DNA of 64,000 nt from assembly GCA_018260475.1 (NCBI GenBank), contig JAGLBA010000006.1:1-64000 (forward strand), written 5' to 3'. The notes below the pieces were generated by a model. That model was not told the origin of the DNA. It did no database searches and saw only the letters and a program-made list of their open reading frames with translations. The DNA is from Chryseobacterium sp. Its GTDB lineage: Bacteria; Bacteroidota; Bacteroidia; Flavobacteriales; Weeksellaceae. Below, piece by piece: positions 23,879 to 33,135 of this stretch. Position 1 is the first letter of the stretch; every line of letters begins with the position of its first letter. The translations under genes were made by a program, and so were the position numbers.

Positions 23879-24919
23879 TTACTTCTCATGGTACGCACAG
23901 TAATACGCAGCACCCTGGCTAATTGCTTTTTGGTTGAAAACGAAATAAATCGGTATATCCTTGAGCAAATTTTCCATCTTATCCGAAATCATAAAGTCTT
24001 TATAGAATTTATCTTTATTAATAAAAGTCCTCACATGCTCGGCAATTTCGCCGGTAATAACCAATCCGCCAGTGGCTTTTAGTTTCAAAACCAAATAGTT
24101 CGCTTCTCTCGCCAAAAATTCTGCAAACATTTCCAAAGTCAACCTAGCCAAGCGAGAATCACTGCTTTTTCCGGCTTCAACAAGACCCTCCAGAAAATTG
24201 TTTTCGTGAATTTTAGTTGTAAGATCATCGGATTCCTTATGACGACCGATGTCCCGCAGATAGCGGTATATATTGTAAAGCCCGTCTTTGGAAAGTACAT
24301 TTTCCCAACTAACGATGCCGTATATTTTATGAAGAAATTTGTAAAACTCAACTTCAAACTCATTTCGTGGAGAAAATTCCGTATGACCGCCTTCTGTAGC
24401 AAAAGGGTGCAAGATTTCGCCATCCCAGAAAAGACCGGCCTCTCCCAAACCATTGCCCGCAGCCAAAACTGCCATATTACCGGGCATCAAATTATCAGAT
24501 TCATGAATAGTAATCACTTCTGCCTCCGATAAATCCGCAAGACTGTACGCCGTGGCCTCCATATCATTAATAAGACAAGTCTTTATCCCAAGATTTTCTT
24601 GTAATTCCGCAGCATCTATCGCCCAAGGCAAATTCGTGGTTTCGCATCTCCCATGTATCACGGGACCGGGAACAGCAACAGACATCCTGCCTGTTTTAGT
24701 ACTTGTTTCAGTTATAAAACGCTGCGTCATTTCTGCAAACGAAGAGAAATCCTGTGTGGTGAATTCTCTCTCCGAAGACGGCGACAATGTGCCATCCTTC
24801 ACTTCATACACAGCGAAAAAAGTTTTCGATCTGCGAACATCTGCCACCAGAAGATTTTCATTTTCAAGTAGCGTCTCCTTTCCAGGAGAATATAGCTGGA
24901 AGTTTTTAGAAGTAATCAT
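23879..24919 (-). CDS. glk: glucokinase
   Basis: A 346-residue ROK-unrelated, E. coli-type glucokinase that phosphorylates glucose at C6. Features are the N-terminal LLVADVRRSKTFFAV (the phosphate-1 loop, slightly degenerate), LINDMEATAY with the catalytic Asp, VLAAGNGLGEAGL, and EGGHTEFSPRN, the sugar-binding GGH. The N terminus is about 20 residues longer than E. coli Glk, but no closer ATG is evident and the promoter supports 24919. The phosphate-1 loop lacks the usual DxGGT, which could lower activity. Confidence 0.88.
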   Translation of the reverse strand: MITSKNFQLYSPGKETLLENENLLVADVRRSKTFFAVYEVKDGTLSPSSEREFTTQDFSSFAEMTQRFITETSTKTGRMSVAVPGPVIHGRCETTNLPWAIDAAELQENLGIKTCLINDMEATAYSLADLSEAEVITIHESDNLMPGNMAVLAAGNGLGEAGLFWDGEILHPFATEGGHTEFSPRNEFEVEFYKFLHKIYGIVSWENVLSKDGLYNIYRYLRDIGRHKESDDLTTKIHENNFLEGLVEAGKSSDSRLARLTLEMFAEFLAREANYLVLKLKATGGLVITGEIAEHVRTFINKDKFYKDFMISDKMENLLKDIPIYFVFNQKAISQGAAYYCAYHEK

Positions 24920-24966
24920 AATTTTTATTTTTAAAACATCGGCACAGTTACAGCGCGTAATTCAAC

Positions 24967-24974
24967 CAAAGATA
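24967..24974 (-). promoter_or_regulatory. -7 box for glk
   Basis: TATCTTTG matches TAnnTTTG, 47 bp before the glk start and just after the upstream gene's terminator. Confidence 0.55.
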
Positions 24975-24984
24975 TGAAAAAAAG

Positions 24985-25018
24985 AAAACCTTCCAAACAA
25001 ATTCTTCGGAAGGTTTTT
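24985..25018 (-). terminator. terminator of the barrel-protein gene
   Basis: AAAACCTTCC pairs with GGAAGGTTTT around a 13-base loop, 16 bp after the gene's stop. Confidence 0.8.
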
Positions 25019-25033
25019 ATGATTATTTTGAAT

Positions 25034-25615
25034 TTAGTTACCAAGTGGAATGTTATAGCCTACGCCAACACCCACGCTACCTACACCAAATTTGTGGTTT
25101 CCGGCAACGGTACCTTCGTCATCTGTAAGTACGGTGCTATAGTGCGCATACACATTCCAGTCTCGGTTATGCCATCCGATTTCTGGTTTGATGTAGAACC
25201 CACCTTTTGGCATATCGGCGTTGTAAAGTTTGTTATCCGTCACCTTGTCATTACCTACGATAAAACCATACCCAAGATCAGCGCCTGCGTAGAATCCTGT
25301 TTTAGCAGGATAAAATCTCACCAAACCTGCCAAAGGAACTACCCCGAAATCATTGTTTTGCACATTAACCCCATTCAGGGTGTACTCTTTTCCAAAGAAA
25401 TGATTGTAACCCGTAGCGATACCGAGACCGAAACCAGGAGTTACCAAATGCTGATAAGAAAGACTGGCACCGATGTTTCCAGATGCGTTCTTTGTTGTAG
25501 ATGCGCCGCCTTCAATACCTATCTTTAACATATTTTTCATATCCGAGCTTTGTGCGCTTACGGCAGTAGTAGCAAGTACTCCAAATGCGAAAATTGCTTT
25601 TTTGATCGTTTTCAT
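25034..25615 (-). CDS. outer-membrane beta-barrel protein
   Basis: A 193-residue protein with signal peptide ending at VSA-QSS. The mature part has regular amphipathic strands (GFGLGIATGYNHFFGKEYTL, KGGFYIKPEIGWHNRDWNVY, FGVGSVGVGVGYNIPLG), as in eight-stranded OmpA/OmpX-like barrels. Function is unknown; it has no periplasmic OmpA domain. It forms its own transcription unit, closed by a good terminator. Confidence 0.85.
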   Translation of the reverse strand: MKTIKKAIFAFGVLATTAVSAQSSDMKNMLKIGIEGGASTTKNASGNIGASLSYQHLVTPGFGLGIATGYNHFFGKEYTLNGVNVQNNDFGVVPLAGLVRFYPAKTGFYAGADLGYGFIVGNDKVTDNKLYNADMPKGGFYIKPEIGWHNRDWNVYAHYSTVLTDDEGTVAGNHKFGVGSVGVGVGYNIPLGN

Positions 25616-25822
25616 AATTTAAAGAATTAAGTTGAGTTAGTATTCGGCTGGATAAGAAAATTTCGTGCCAAGAAAGTAATTAAGCTTCGTTATTGCGATG
25701 AAGACAGCAATTATTTTTAATATAAATAATTGGAAACCAATATTTTAAAAGCACTTTAAGTTAAACATCTATTTAAATTCTCAAATACAAAGTTTTCATA
25801 TAGTAAACTTTAATAATAAAAA

Positions 25823-25848
25823 AAGACTTCTCTTTTATGCGAAGTCTT
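25823..25848 (-). terminator. terminator after the 41-residue membrane protein gene
   Basis: AAGACTTC pairs with GAAGTCTT around a ten-base loop. On the minus strand a T run follows the stem. Confidence 0.75.
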
Positions 25849-25866
25849 AATTTTAAATTAGATGTA

Positions 25867-25992
25867 TTAACCTTGAGTTAATGATTTTGCTTGTTTTTTT
25901 TGAGCTTGCTTAGCTTCATACTTTTTCATAAAATAACCGATTGCCAAAGGCGCAACCCAAATTAGGATTCTTCTTAATAACGTTGGATTCAT
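25867..25992 (-). CDS. 41-residue membrane protein
   Basis: ATG at 25992, stop TAA at 25867. The protein has an arginine pair (LLRRILIW), one short hydrophobic helix (ILIWVAPLAIGYFM), and then a lysine- and glutamine-rich tail (KKYEAKQAQKKQAKSLTQG). The positive tail and helix fit a small inner-membrane protein. It lies 64 bp after the peroxidase pseudogene and just before a terminator, so it may be the end of that transcript. Nothing further is evident between it and the barrel gene to the left. Confidence 0.65.
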   Translation of the reverse strand: MNPTLLRRILIWVAPLAIGYFMKKYEAKQAQKKQAKSLTQG

Positions 25993-26056
25993 TATAATAG
26001 TTTTTAAAATTTGAATATTGTTATCAAGAATTGCACCAATCTGCACTACCAGTGAA

Positions 26057-27866
26057 CTACTTATCGCTCAGTGCGCCCATGAAGTCAATTATTTTGTCTA
26101 TTTCCTGATCACTCAAATTGAGCGGATTTGGCGGAAGCGTCTGGTTTTTAACCTTAAAACCCAAACCAAGTCCACCTCCTTTGTTATAAAAATTCATGAC
26201 TTCTTTCAAGGTTTTATAACCGCCGTTGTGCATGTAAGGTGCTGTTTTTGCGATATTTCGCAGCGTAGGCGTTTTGAAAGAATGCTGTAAAAACTCCACT
26301 GTTTCATGGAATTTCCCACGCCCAAGGTCGGGATCCAGCGTGCTATTGCTGCCATCTTTAGCCGTTCCGAGGATTTCTTGTTCTGTCTTGGCATATTTTG
26401 GCGGCACAGTTCCATTAAATAAAGGCAAAAAATGGCAAGTGCTGCACTTCCCTTTTCCAACGAAAAGATTAAAGCCTTGGCGCTGGGAGGCGGTCATTGC
26501 AGATTTGTTACCACGCATATACTCATCAAAATTAGAATTAAATTTCCCCAATGAGCGGATATAACTCGCCAAAACATTCTGCAATTGCCAAACTTCGGCC
26601 TTCGGCGTTTTATAAATTTGTTGGAAAAACCGCCAGATATTTTTGGTCTTTATTCATTTTACGGACTATGGTATCCATATCGCCGTGCATTTCTTCCTTA
26701 TTGGTAATAACATCGGAGATTTGTCCTTCCAAATCCTCATTGCGCATATCCCAAAACTGACCGTGTTGGTAAGCGGAATAATTCAGGGACGGGGTGTTTC
26801 TTGGCAAAAGTCGGTTTTCCAATGACAGAGATTTCGCACGACCATCCGTGAAAGCGAGTTCGGCATTGTGACAAGTGGCACAGCTCCGGTTATTTTTCTC
26901 CGAAAGCACCGGATCATTGAAAAGTGTTTTACCAAAAGCTACTTTTTCAGCCGTCATTTTATACTCTTCGCCTGGGACGAAGGCATCTGGATCGTAGGCG
27001 TTTTTATCGTAAAGCGTGGCAGCATTCTTTTTCACCACACTCGTAATTTCTACATTTGGAATTTTTTCTTTGACTTTAAGGTCCAGCAAAAGTTTTAAAA
27101 TTTTATTTAAATAATTTGGGATAAAAAAAGAATAATCGAAACGATCTCTGTCTGTATTTTTGTTTAAATAATGTCCAGCAGCATTCACCAGAGAATAAAT
27201 TTGCTCCCTTTCTTTCGCAGAGTTTTCACTCGAAATCTGAGTAAGTACGGATTTCAAACTTTGTAAAACCACAGGAATTTCGGCAAGATTTTTCCCGGAC
27301 AGTGGTGTGTCAAAAGCGGCAATTCCCAGACTGGAAACCCTGAAAACCTCATCTCGAAGGGCATCAAACACTTGGGAACGGTTCACCGTGATAGACCTAA
27401 AATTGGCATCCACAGTCCCTGATTTACTTAAAATAATCTTCAGGTGGCGGATGACTTCTGCCTTGTTTTCGGCGTTATACTTTGGATAAATGTAGGTTTC
27501 CAGCATTTGCAAACCTTGCGGCTCCAAAACGGTGTGCTCCTCCATTTCGATTTCCGGGAGGGCGGGGCCATTCATAAACCTTGCTGAATTTGGCAAAAAA
27601 TATTCTACCGCCCACTCCATTTTTTTATAAGTCAGGCGAAGATGATCAAACTCTTTCTGCAAATTTTGAGTAGACCCATTTTCTACTGATTTCAAAAGGT
27701 TTTCGGTGTCTTTTTTGAACTCTGAATTCACTGTGAGGATGGAATCGCGCACTGCCTTTAGATCTTCATTTACAGGAGACTGGGTTTTCTTACAGTTCAC
27801 CAAGACGGCAGCCATAGTGATGATCATTAATAAAAATACCAGACATTGCGATTTCAAATATTTCAT
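26057..27866 (-). pseudogene. di-haem cytochrome c peroxidase-like lipoprotein, frameshifted
   Basis: The first part, from ATG 27866, has a lipoprotein signal (lipobox near AAVLVNC), an imelysin-like helical region of about 230 residues, and the first haem motif CATCH. The frame breaks at about 26623: GTTTTTCC has five T where four would read AVFQQIYKTPKAEVWQLQNV and run on to the second part. That part carries the second haem motif CSTCH and the usual C-terminal TPTLRNIAKTAPYMHNGG. Restored, it would be about 600 residues, close to known peroxidase fusions. It would reduce peroxide in the periplasm. The PhoX-like gene lies 73 bp upstream. Confidence 0.85.
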
Positions 27867-27939
27867 AATAGGGATGATTGCAAAAAGTACCAACCGAAAA
27901 CAGTTGATACTTTTTAGTTAAAATAAATTTTGCGGTTGA

Positions 27940-29403
27940 TTATCTATCGACATTACGGATGATTACGGTTTGTCCACCTTCTTTGTTCGTGCTTAGACCG
28001 CCACCATCGGCATTAGCGAATTTATCGGCCTGCCAAGTATGGGAGTGAATGTTTACCAAGAATGTGTTTGGAACCCCGATAACATCAGAAATATCTTCCA
28101 TAGCTCCAAATTCCCAAGCTCCGAATTTTGTAGTCATAGGGTTATATTTCGCTTTGAAAGCAGGATCTTTATCATTGTTACGCATATTCAACCACGGCTT
28201 ATATGTTTTAGAAGCGATATTGAACTGCCAGATATAAGAATCGTGCGTGGCAGCTGGATAGAAAGAATCCCCATCTTCTTGGATGTAAACGAAATTTTCG
28301 GTTACACAAAGGTTATCCGGGTTTATAAGGTCTTTACCGGGGTTAGAATCACCCTCTGCAACCAATTCTAGTTTACCACTCATCATATTGTTAGCATCCA
28401 AGACCAATTTATACACCCTACCCCACATTGTTAATCCCGCTTTTGGATTCACACCGTCGCTAGATTCACCGGTTGCAGTGAAGTAGATTTCACGACCCTT
28501 ACCAGCACCTTTTCTGTAATCTACATCTTCTACACGAGAGAATCTGATGGCTTTGTTGTCGATGTTTTTCTGATTAATTTCAGCGCCGGTAAGATTTTTC
28601 GCATTTGGGATTTCCACGAATTCTACATCGTAAGAGTTACCTTTTTTGATGTCTGTTTCTGTATAGTTCCCATCTTTTCTTTTCAATGCGAAAAGTTTAC
28701 CATTGTCTAAATCTCCTTGAACATCAGCCACATACATTATCAACTGACCTGCAGACTGGTGAGAAGAAGAATAGGATTGATCTTCACCGATAACGATATA
28801 AGTTTTTCCGTTGGACACATCTTTAGGAAGTGGCAGCGCATTTTCCATTGAAGCCTTTCCTAAAGCCGGCTTAACTCGAGATTTATCTGATGCTCTGGAA
28901 ACTGGAGACAATGGGTCTATAGCGTGAACCATACTTTCTTGTCCTGATTCACCAGCTGTTAAAAACATGCTAAAACCGTGAATTTCAGGTTTTGCAAGTG
29001 ATGCAGAACATGACCTGGTCATGCCTCCGATTGAGTTTACGATATACTCCCCCTTTACAGGTTTAAAGTTTCTGTCTAAATATACCCTAGAAACCGACTG
29101 GGAAATCTCGTGATTATTGATCATAAGGTAACCATCAGAATTCGGCTCCTTCATAAACCCCATACCGTCTGGCTGGCCAGCAAATATGAAGTTTTGGCTT
29201 TGCGGAAGTACATCTGTACTCGAGATTAGTGTGCTGATTTCCAATTTCTCAAATCCGGGCATTGCATACACGAATGCTGGTTCTACGGATTTGTTTGCAA
29301 AATCAATCTGGTCATTAGCAATAATTGCATCAGATTCAGTATTGCAACTATGAACTAAACCAAGCGCTAAAACGGCTAAACTAATAGTTTTTGTAAATTT
29401 CAT
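27940..29403 (-). CDS. PhoX-like (DUF839) lipoprotein
   Basis: A 487-residue lipoprotein with lipobox LALGLVHSC. It shows PhoX-family segments: SDGYLMINNHE, VNSIGGMTRSCSAS, MENALPLPKDVSNGKTYIVI, INPDNLCVTENFVYIQEDGD and NTFLVNIHSHTWQ. PhoX enzymes are Ca/Fe phosphatases of the periplasm and surface. The set of metal ligands cannot be confirmed by eye, so 'PhoX-like' is safer than alkaline phosphatase. Promoter box and start agree. The peroxidase gene downstream probably shares the transcript. Confidence 0.8.
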   Translation of the reverse strand: MKFTKTISLAVLALGLVHSCNTESDAIIANDQIDFANKSVEPAFVYAMPGFEKLEISTLISSTDVLPQSQNFIFAGQPDGMGFMKEPNSDGYLMINNHEISQSVSRVYLDRNFKPVKGEYIVNSIGGMTRSCSASLAKPEIHGFSMFLTAGESGQESMVHAIDPLSPVSRASDKSRVKPALGKASMENALPLPKDVSNGKTYIVIGEDQSYSSSHQSAGQLIMYVADVQGDLDNGKLFALKRKDGNYTETDIKKGNSYDVEFVEIPNAKNLTGAEINQKNIDNKAIRFSRVEDVDYRKGAGKGREIYFTATGESSDGVNPKAGLTMWGRVYKLVLDANNMMSGKLELVAEGDSNPGKDLINPDNLCVTENFVYIQEDGDSFYPAATHDSYIWQFNIASKTYKPWLNMRNNDKDPAFKAKYNPMTTKFGAWEFGAMEDISDVIGVPNTFLVNIHSHTWQADKFANADGGGLSTNKEGGQTVIIRNVDR

Positions 29404-29423
29404 TTGAATAATTTTTGCTATCG

Positions 29424-29431
29424 CAAAACTA
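29424..29431 (-). promoter_or_regulatory. -7 box for the PhoX-like gene
   Basis: TAGTTTTG matches TAnnTTTG, 20 bp before the ATG at 29403. Confidence 0.55.
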
Positions 29432-29522
29432 TTAGTTCTTATTAAAACGGTGTGACCTGAATAATAAATTAAGATTAAGATTAAGATTACGCCCTATATG
29501 TTATGCCAATGTAAATAGCTTT

Positions 29523-30014
29523 TTATTTCAAGTGATGAAGAATTACACTCCACGCCTCCAACTTTTTTTCAAATGGCATACCCGCATAAGCCGGACTGGT
29601 AGAAGGCATAGCAAAAACAAGCATGGGAAAGTTCTTATTAAAGATTTTTTCCAAGTTTTTATAAGATTTCTGTCCGTTGCAAAATATTGCAGAAATATTC
29701 GAGTGAGTTTCTAATAGTTCCGAGATTTTGTTCACTTCCTCATTTTTTATATCGGAATCCAGACTGCCCTTTCGTTCGCAACTTTCTATGGTGTCCCAGA
29801 GCGCAATTAAATTTATATTTAATAACGAAATCCTTGCTTCATAATCCGTACTGAATTCTTCATTAAATAAAGCGAACATAATCTGCCAAAATTTATTTTG
29901 CGGATGTCCATAATACTGTTGTTTTTCTAATGACTGCATACCCGGAACAGAGCCTAAAATCAAAATTTTAGATTCTTTAGTAACGATGGGAGCAAACGAA
30001 GATATGCGATTCAT
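29523..30014 (-). CDS. DNA-deoxyinosine glycosylase (UDG family 6)
   Basis: A 163-residue UDG-superfamily enzyme that removes hypoxanthine (deaminated adenine) from DNA. The family pattern is clear: ILILGSVPGMQSLEKQQYYG, then HPQNKFWQIMF with the active-site Asn, and the C-terminal MPSTSPAYAG loop. Length matches family 6 (about 160-170). It stands alone between the PhoX unit and a lipoprotein gene. Confidence 0.88.
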   Translation of the reverse strand: MNRISSFAPIVTKESKILILGSVPGMQSLEKQQYYGHPQNKFWQIMFALFNEEFSTDYEARISLLNINLIALWDTIESCERKGSLDSDIKNEEVNKISELLETHSNISAIFCNGQKSYKNLEKIFNKNFPMLVFAMPSTSPAYAGMPFEKKLEAWSVILHHLK

Positions 30015-30401
30015 AATAATAGGTACATGAAAGAGATAATTTCTTCACAAATAAATCCATTTTTACTATTAAAGCTTTTGTTACTATGCCACAAATTTAA
30101 AATTAATTTATGTTAAATGCATAATAAGTTTACACAGCAATTTAAGAAACTCTATTTTACCATTTTGGGATATGTTACGCTCTTACACCAACATTGGAGA
30201 GGAAGATAGCGGCCAGACCGAGCATCATTTATGCCAAAGAAACCGAGGATTTTATTTCGCACCTAAAAGTATTATTGAAAGATGTAGAAAACCGTCTGTA
30301 GTATTGAACCGAGATATTGTGCAATAAATAATTAAATACTCTAAAATTTACAAAATGGCACGAAAAATGAAAAGTTTAAACAAATATTTAAAATTCAAAA
30401 A
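30015..30401. other. intergenic with a coding-like fragment
   Basis: A plus-strand open frame at about 30172-30327 has 51 codons. The frame one base over reads ARPSIIYAKETEDFISHLKV and then LLKDVENRL before TAG at 30301, and looks more protein-like but has no start. I suspect the last part of a decayed gene. No family can be named. Confidence 0.35.
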
Positions 30402-30977
30402 ATGAAAAAAATAATTTTAAACTCAGTCCTAATCTTGGGTCTTATTGCGGGTTCAGCTACCGTTACCAGCTGTGATCGTGTACAAGAAGCAGTAGATAGC
30501 GTGGCTATCCCATTGCCATTTGCAATTACACCAAACATTCAAGAGCAGAAAATTCCTTTTGCATCTATCCCAATGGCCGATTATTTCCCTATCCCTGTAA
30601 CTTTGGATGTGGATGTGGATAAAGAAATTAAAAGCCAAAGCCCTTCATTGTCTATCAATAATTTAAAGTCTGCCAAATTAGAGGCAATGAATATTGTTTT
30701 GAAAGACCATACTTTAACCGCGCAATTAGATGCTATAAAAAGTGCAAGAATTTATATTAAAACCCCTACACTTGATAGAATGCTTGTTGCTACTGCAGAT
30801 GGAGCTCAGATAAAAGCCGATAGAATTGATTTTACACCAGTTCAAAATGCTGAGTTAATTGAATATTTTAAATCAAATAAAAACTCCCTCATTGTTGAAA
30901 TGCAAGGTGCTAAATTAGCGGCAGGCGAAATGACCGTGAAAATAAACCCTACCTTTAGAATAAAAGTAGGATTATAA
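30402..30977 (+). CDS. lipoprotein of unknown function
   Basis: A 191-residue lipoprotein with signal peptide MKKIILNSVLILGLIAGSAT and lipobox near ATVTSC. The mature part has alternating strands (VTLDVDVDKEIKSQSPSLSI, INNLKSAKLEAMNIVLKDHT, GEMTVKINPTFRIKVGL) and may fold as a lipid-binding beta sandwich, like LEA/YceI-type proteins; this is a guess. I do not recognise the family. A perfect terminator follows. Confidence 0.8.
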   Translation: MKKIILNSVLILGLIAGSATVTSCDRVQEAVDSVAIPLPFAITPNIQEQKIPFASIPMADYFPIPVTLDVDVDKEIKSQSPSLSINNLKSAKLEAMNIVLKDHTLTAQLDAIKSARIYIKTPTLDRMLVATADGAQIKADRIDFTPVQNAELIEYFKSNKNSLIVEMQGAKLAAGEMTVKINPTFRIKVGL

Positions 30978-30999
30978 TTAAATATTCTCATAAAAATCG

Positions 31000-31027
31000 A
31001 AGGCTGACAAATTTCGTCAGCCTTTTT
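31000..31027. terminator. bidirectional terminator between the lipoprotein and the S9 peptidase
   Basis: AAGGCTGAC pairs with GTCAGCCTT around a seven-base loop and is followed by five T. The two genes converge. Confidence 0.85.
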
Positions 31028-31031
31028 CATG

Positions 31032-33032
31032 TTAAAGGGTTTCTTTTAACCAATGGAAAAACTCTCTTTGCCATACCAATCCGTTTTGAGGATGCAGCAC
31101 CCAGTGGTTTTCGTTCGGGAAATATAAAAATTTGGTTTTCAAACCTCTCAACTTTGCAGATTGGAAGGCCTCCTGCCCTTGCTCGTAAGGTACACGGAAA
31201 TCTATACCGCCTTGTATAATCATAATTGGCTTGTTCCATTTATCCACATAATTGCTGGGATTGTACTCACCATAAATCTTTGGCGTAGGCTTGTCCCATG
31301 GTTTTCCGCCGAAATCCCAATTGGCAAACCATAATTCTTCCGTGGTGCCGTACCACGATTTAGTATCAAAAAGTCCATCGTGAGCGATGAAGGTCTTAAA
31401 TCGATTTTCGTGAATTCCTGCCAGCATAAAAGTTGAATATCCGCCATAACTCGCGCCTACGCAAGCCATACGATCGCCATCCACGTATGGAAAAGTTTTA
31501 GCAAAATCAGTTGCCGCCAAATAATCTCGCATCGGTTGGCCACCCCAGTCTTTGGAAATGTCGGCGTTCCATTTTTCGCCCCACCCCGGCATTCCGCGGC
31601 GGTTTGGCGCAACCACGATGTATCCGTTGGCAGCCATCAAAGCGAAATTCCAGCGTGTACTGAAAAACTGCGTCAGCGCAGATTGCGGACCGCCCTGGCA
31701 ATACAAAAGAGTAGGATATTTTTTATTTGGGTCAAAATTCGGTGGGTAGATAAACCAAACGCCCATCTCCTTTCCGTCGGAAGTTTTCACCATTTTTAAT
31801 TCTGATTTAGATGGCGTGATCTTCGCATAATTATCTTTGTTAATGCTTGTTACCTGCTTCATATCCCCTTTGTCCAAATCCACGGCAAATATGTCAGCAT
31901 TGTGGTTGAAATCCGTACGCGTCACGAAAAGTCTTTGCTTGTCCTGTCCCACGATATCAGCAATATCGAAATTTCCTTTGGTAATTTGTTTTACAGCGCC
32001 AGTTGAGGGATTCACAGAAAAAAGTTGCTCCGTACCACGATAAGCCGCATTGAAATAGATTGTTTTGGAATCTGCAGACCAGAAGGTAGTTCCTGTCGCA
32101 CTTTCGTCCCAGTTTTTTGTTAAGTTGGTTATCGTGCGGCTTCCCCAGTCCATAAGCACAATATCGTTTTTGTCCGCCTCAAAACCATCGGTTTTCATAC
32201 TTTGCCAAATCAAAAATTTCCCATTGGGTGAAAATTTTGGGTTTACATCGTAACCCATCATGCCCTCGGACAGGTTTTCTGTTTTACCTGTCGCAAGATC
32301 GTAGGCGTAAATATCGGTATTGGTACTTTGCGCGTACTCCGCACCACTTTTTTTCTTCGTCACATAAAGAAGTTTCGAGGAATCCGGCGACCAAACGATA
32401 TCCTCTGTCCCACCAAAAGGCTTTTGAGGGCTATCAAATTTTTCTCCGAGGAGCAAATCTTTGGCATTTTCTATTTTATCGGAAACACTCAGCACAAAAA
32501 CATGGTTGTATTTCCCTTCGTTCCAAGAATCCCAATGGCGGTTATTCAGATCGGTATAGATTTGCGCTGTGCTTTTCGGCTTATCAGGATATTTATCTTT
32601 AGCCAAAATATTCTCCACCTGAACAGGCTTGCTAAAGGCAATTTTCTTTCCATCCGGAGAAATGGTAATATTTTCAGCTTCTCCGTCTACGGTGAAAAAT
32701 TCCGTCCATGTTTTGCCATCATCTTTTGAGAGGAGAATCTTGTTGCCCTCTTGGGCATAAAGACCGTTTTTATCCCATTTTATGAGCGTTTTTTTTCCTA
32801 AGGCAATGTTTTTTGTACTAAAATCAGTCAGGCTGAGGAAATAATTTTTACGGTTGGTTTTTTCAGTTTGCAAATCCACGGTTCCTACGCTATAGATCAT
32901 CGCGGCTTTGCCTGGTGCTACAGCGGAAACGGAAAGTTTGTTGAGCGTCCAAAGTTGCTCTGGCGTCATTACATTTTGCGCATTCATTAAAAAAGGCGCC
33001 ACGAGGGCGATGAGATAATTTTTGAATTTCAT
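31032..33032 (-). CDS. S9-family peptidase (DPP5-like)
   Basis: A 666-residue exported serine peptidase with signal peptide ending at LMNA-QNV. Residues about 20-410 form a beta-propeller (repeated ITISPDGKKIAFS, DIVWSPDSSKLLYV, NPKFSPNGKFLIW). The C-terminal alpha/beta-hydrolase domain has the catalytic serine in GASYGGYS, the aspartate in QGGIDFRVP and the histidine in NENHWVLHP. It releases dipeptides or acyl-amino acids from peptides in the periplasm. The family call to DPP5 rests on domain layout and the GASYGGYS elbow. Confidence 0.92.
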   Translation of the reverse strand: MKFKNYLIALVAPFLMNAQNVMTPEQLWTLNKLSVSAVAPGKAAMIYSVGTVDLQTEKTNRKNYFLSLTDFSTKNIALGKKTLIKWDKNGLYAQEGNKILLSKDDGKTWTEFFTVDGEAENITISPDGKKIAFSKPVQVENILAKDKYPDKPKSTAQIYTDLNNRHWDSWNEGKYNHVFVLSVSDKIENAKDLLLGEKFDSPQKPFGGTEDIVWSPDSSKLLYVTKKKSGAEYAQSTNTDIYAYDLATGKTENLSEGMMGYDVNPKFSPNGKFLIWQSMKTDGFEADKNDIVLMDWGSRTITNLTKNWDESATGTTFWSADSKTIYFNAAYRGTEQLFSVNPSTGAVKQITKGNFDIADIVGQDKQRLFVTRTDFNHNADIFAVDLDKGDMKQVTSINKDNYAKITPSKSELKMVKTSDGKEMGVWFIYPPNFDPNKKYPTLLYCQGGPQSALTQFFSTRWNFALMAANGYIVVAPNRRGMPGWGEKWNADISKDWGGQPMRDYLAATDFAKTFPYVDGDRMACVGASYGGYSTFMLAGIHENRFKTFIAHDGLFDTKSWYGTTEELWFANWDFGGKPWDKPTPKIYGEYNPSNYVDKWNKPIMIIQGGIDFRVPYEQGQEAFQSAKLRGLKTKFLYFPNENHWVLHPQNGLVWQREFFHWLKETL

Positions 33033-33135
33033 TTTTATGATTAATTTTCAGGGGAGCTTTGCTTTAATAAATCTAAAATCCCATATTTTAAGCATTAAAA
33101 GTACAAAAAGTTTTAGCAAATTTGCATTATAGACC

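Noticed and set aside
29465..29490. Tandem ATTAAG units
   Set aside because: Three to four copies of a six-base unit in an AT-rich spacer; too short for a functional repeat.
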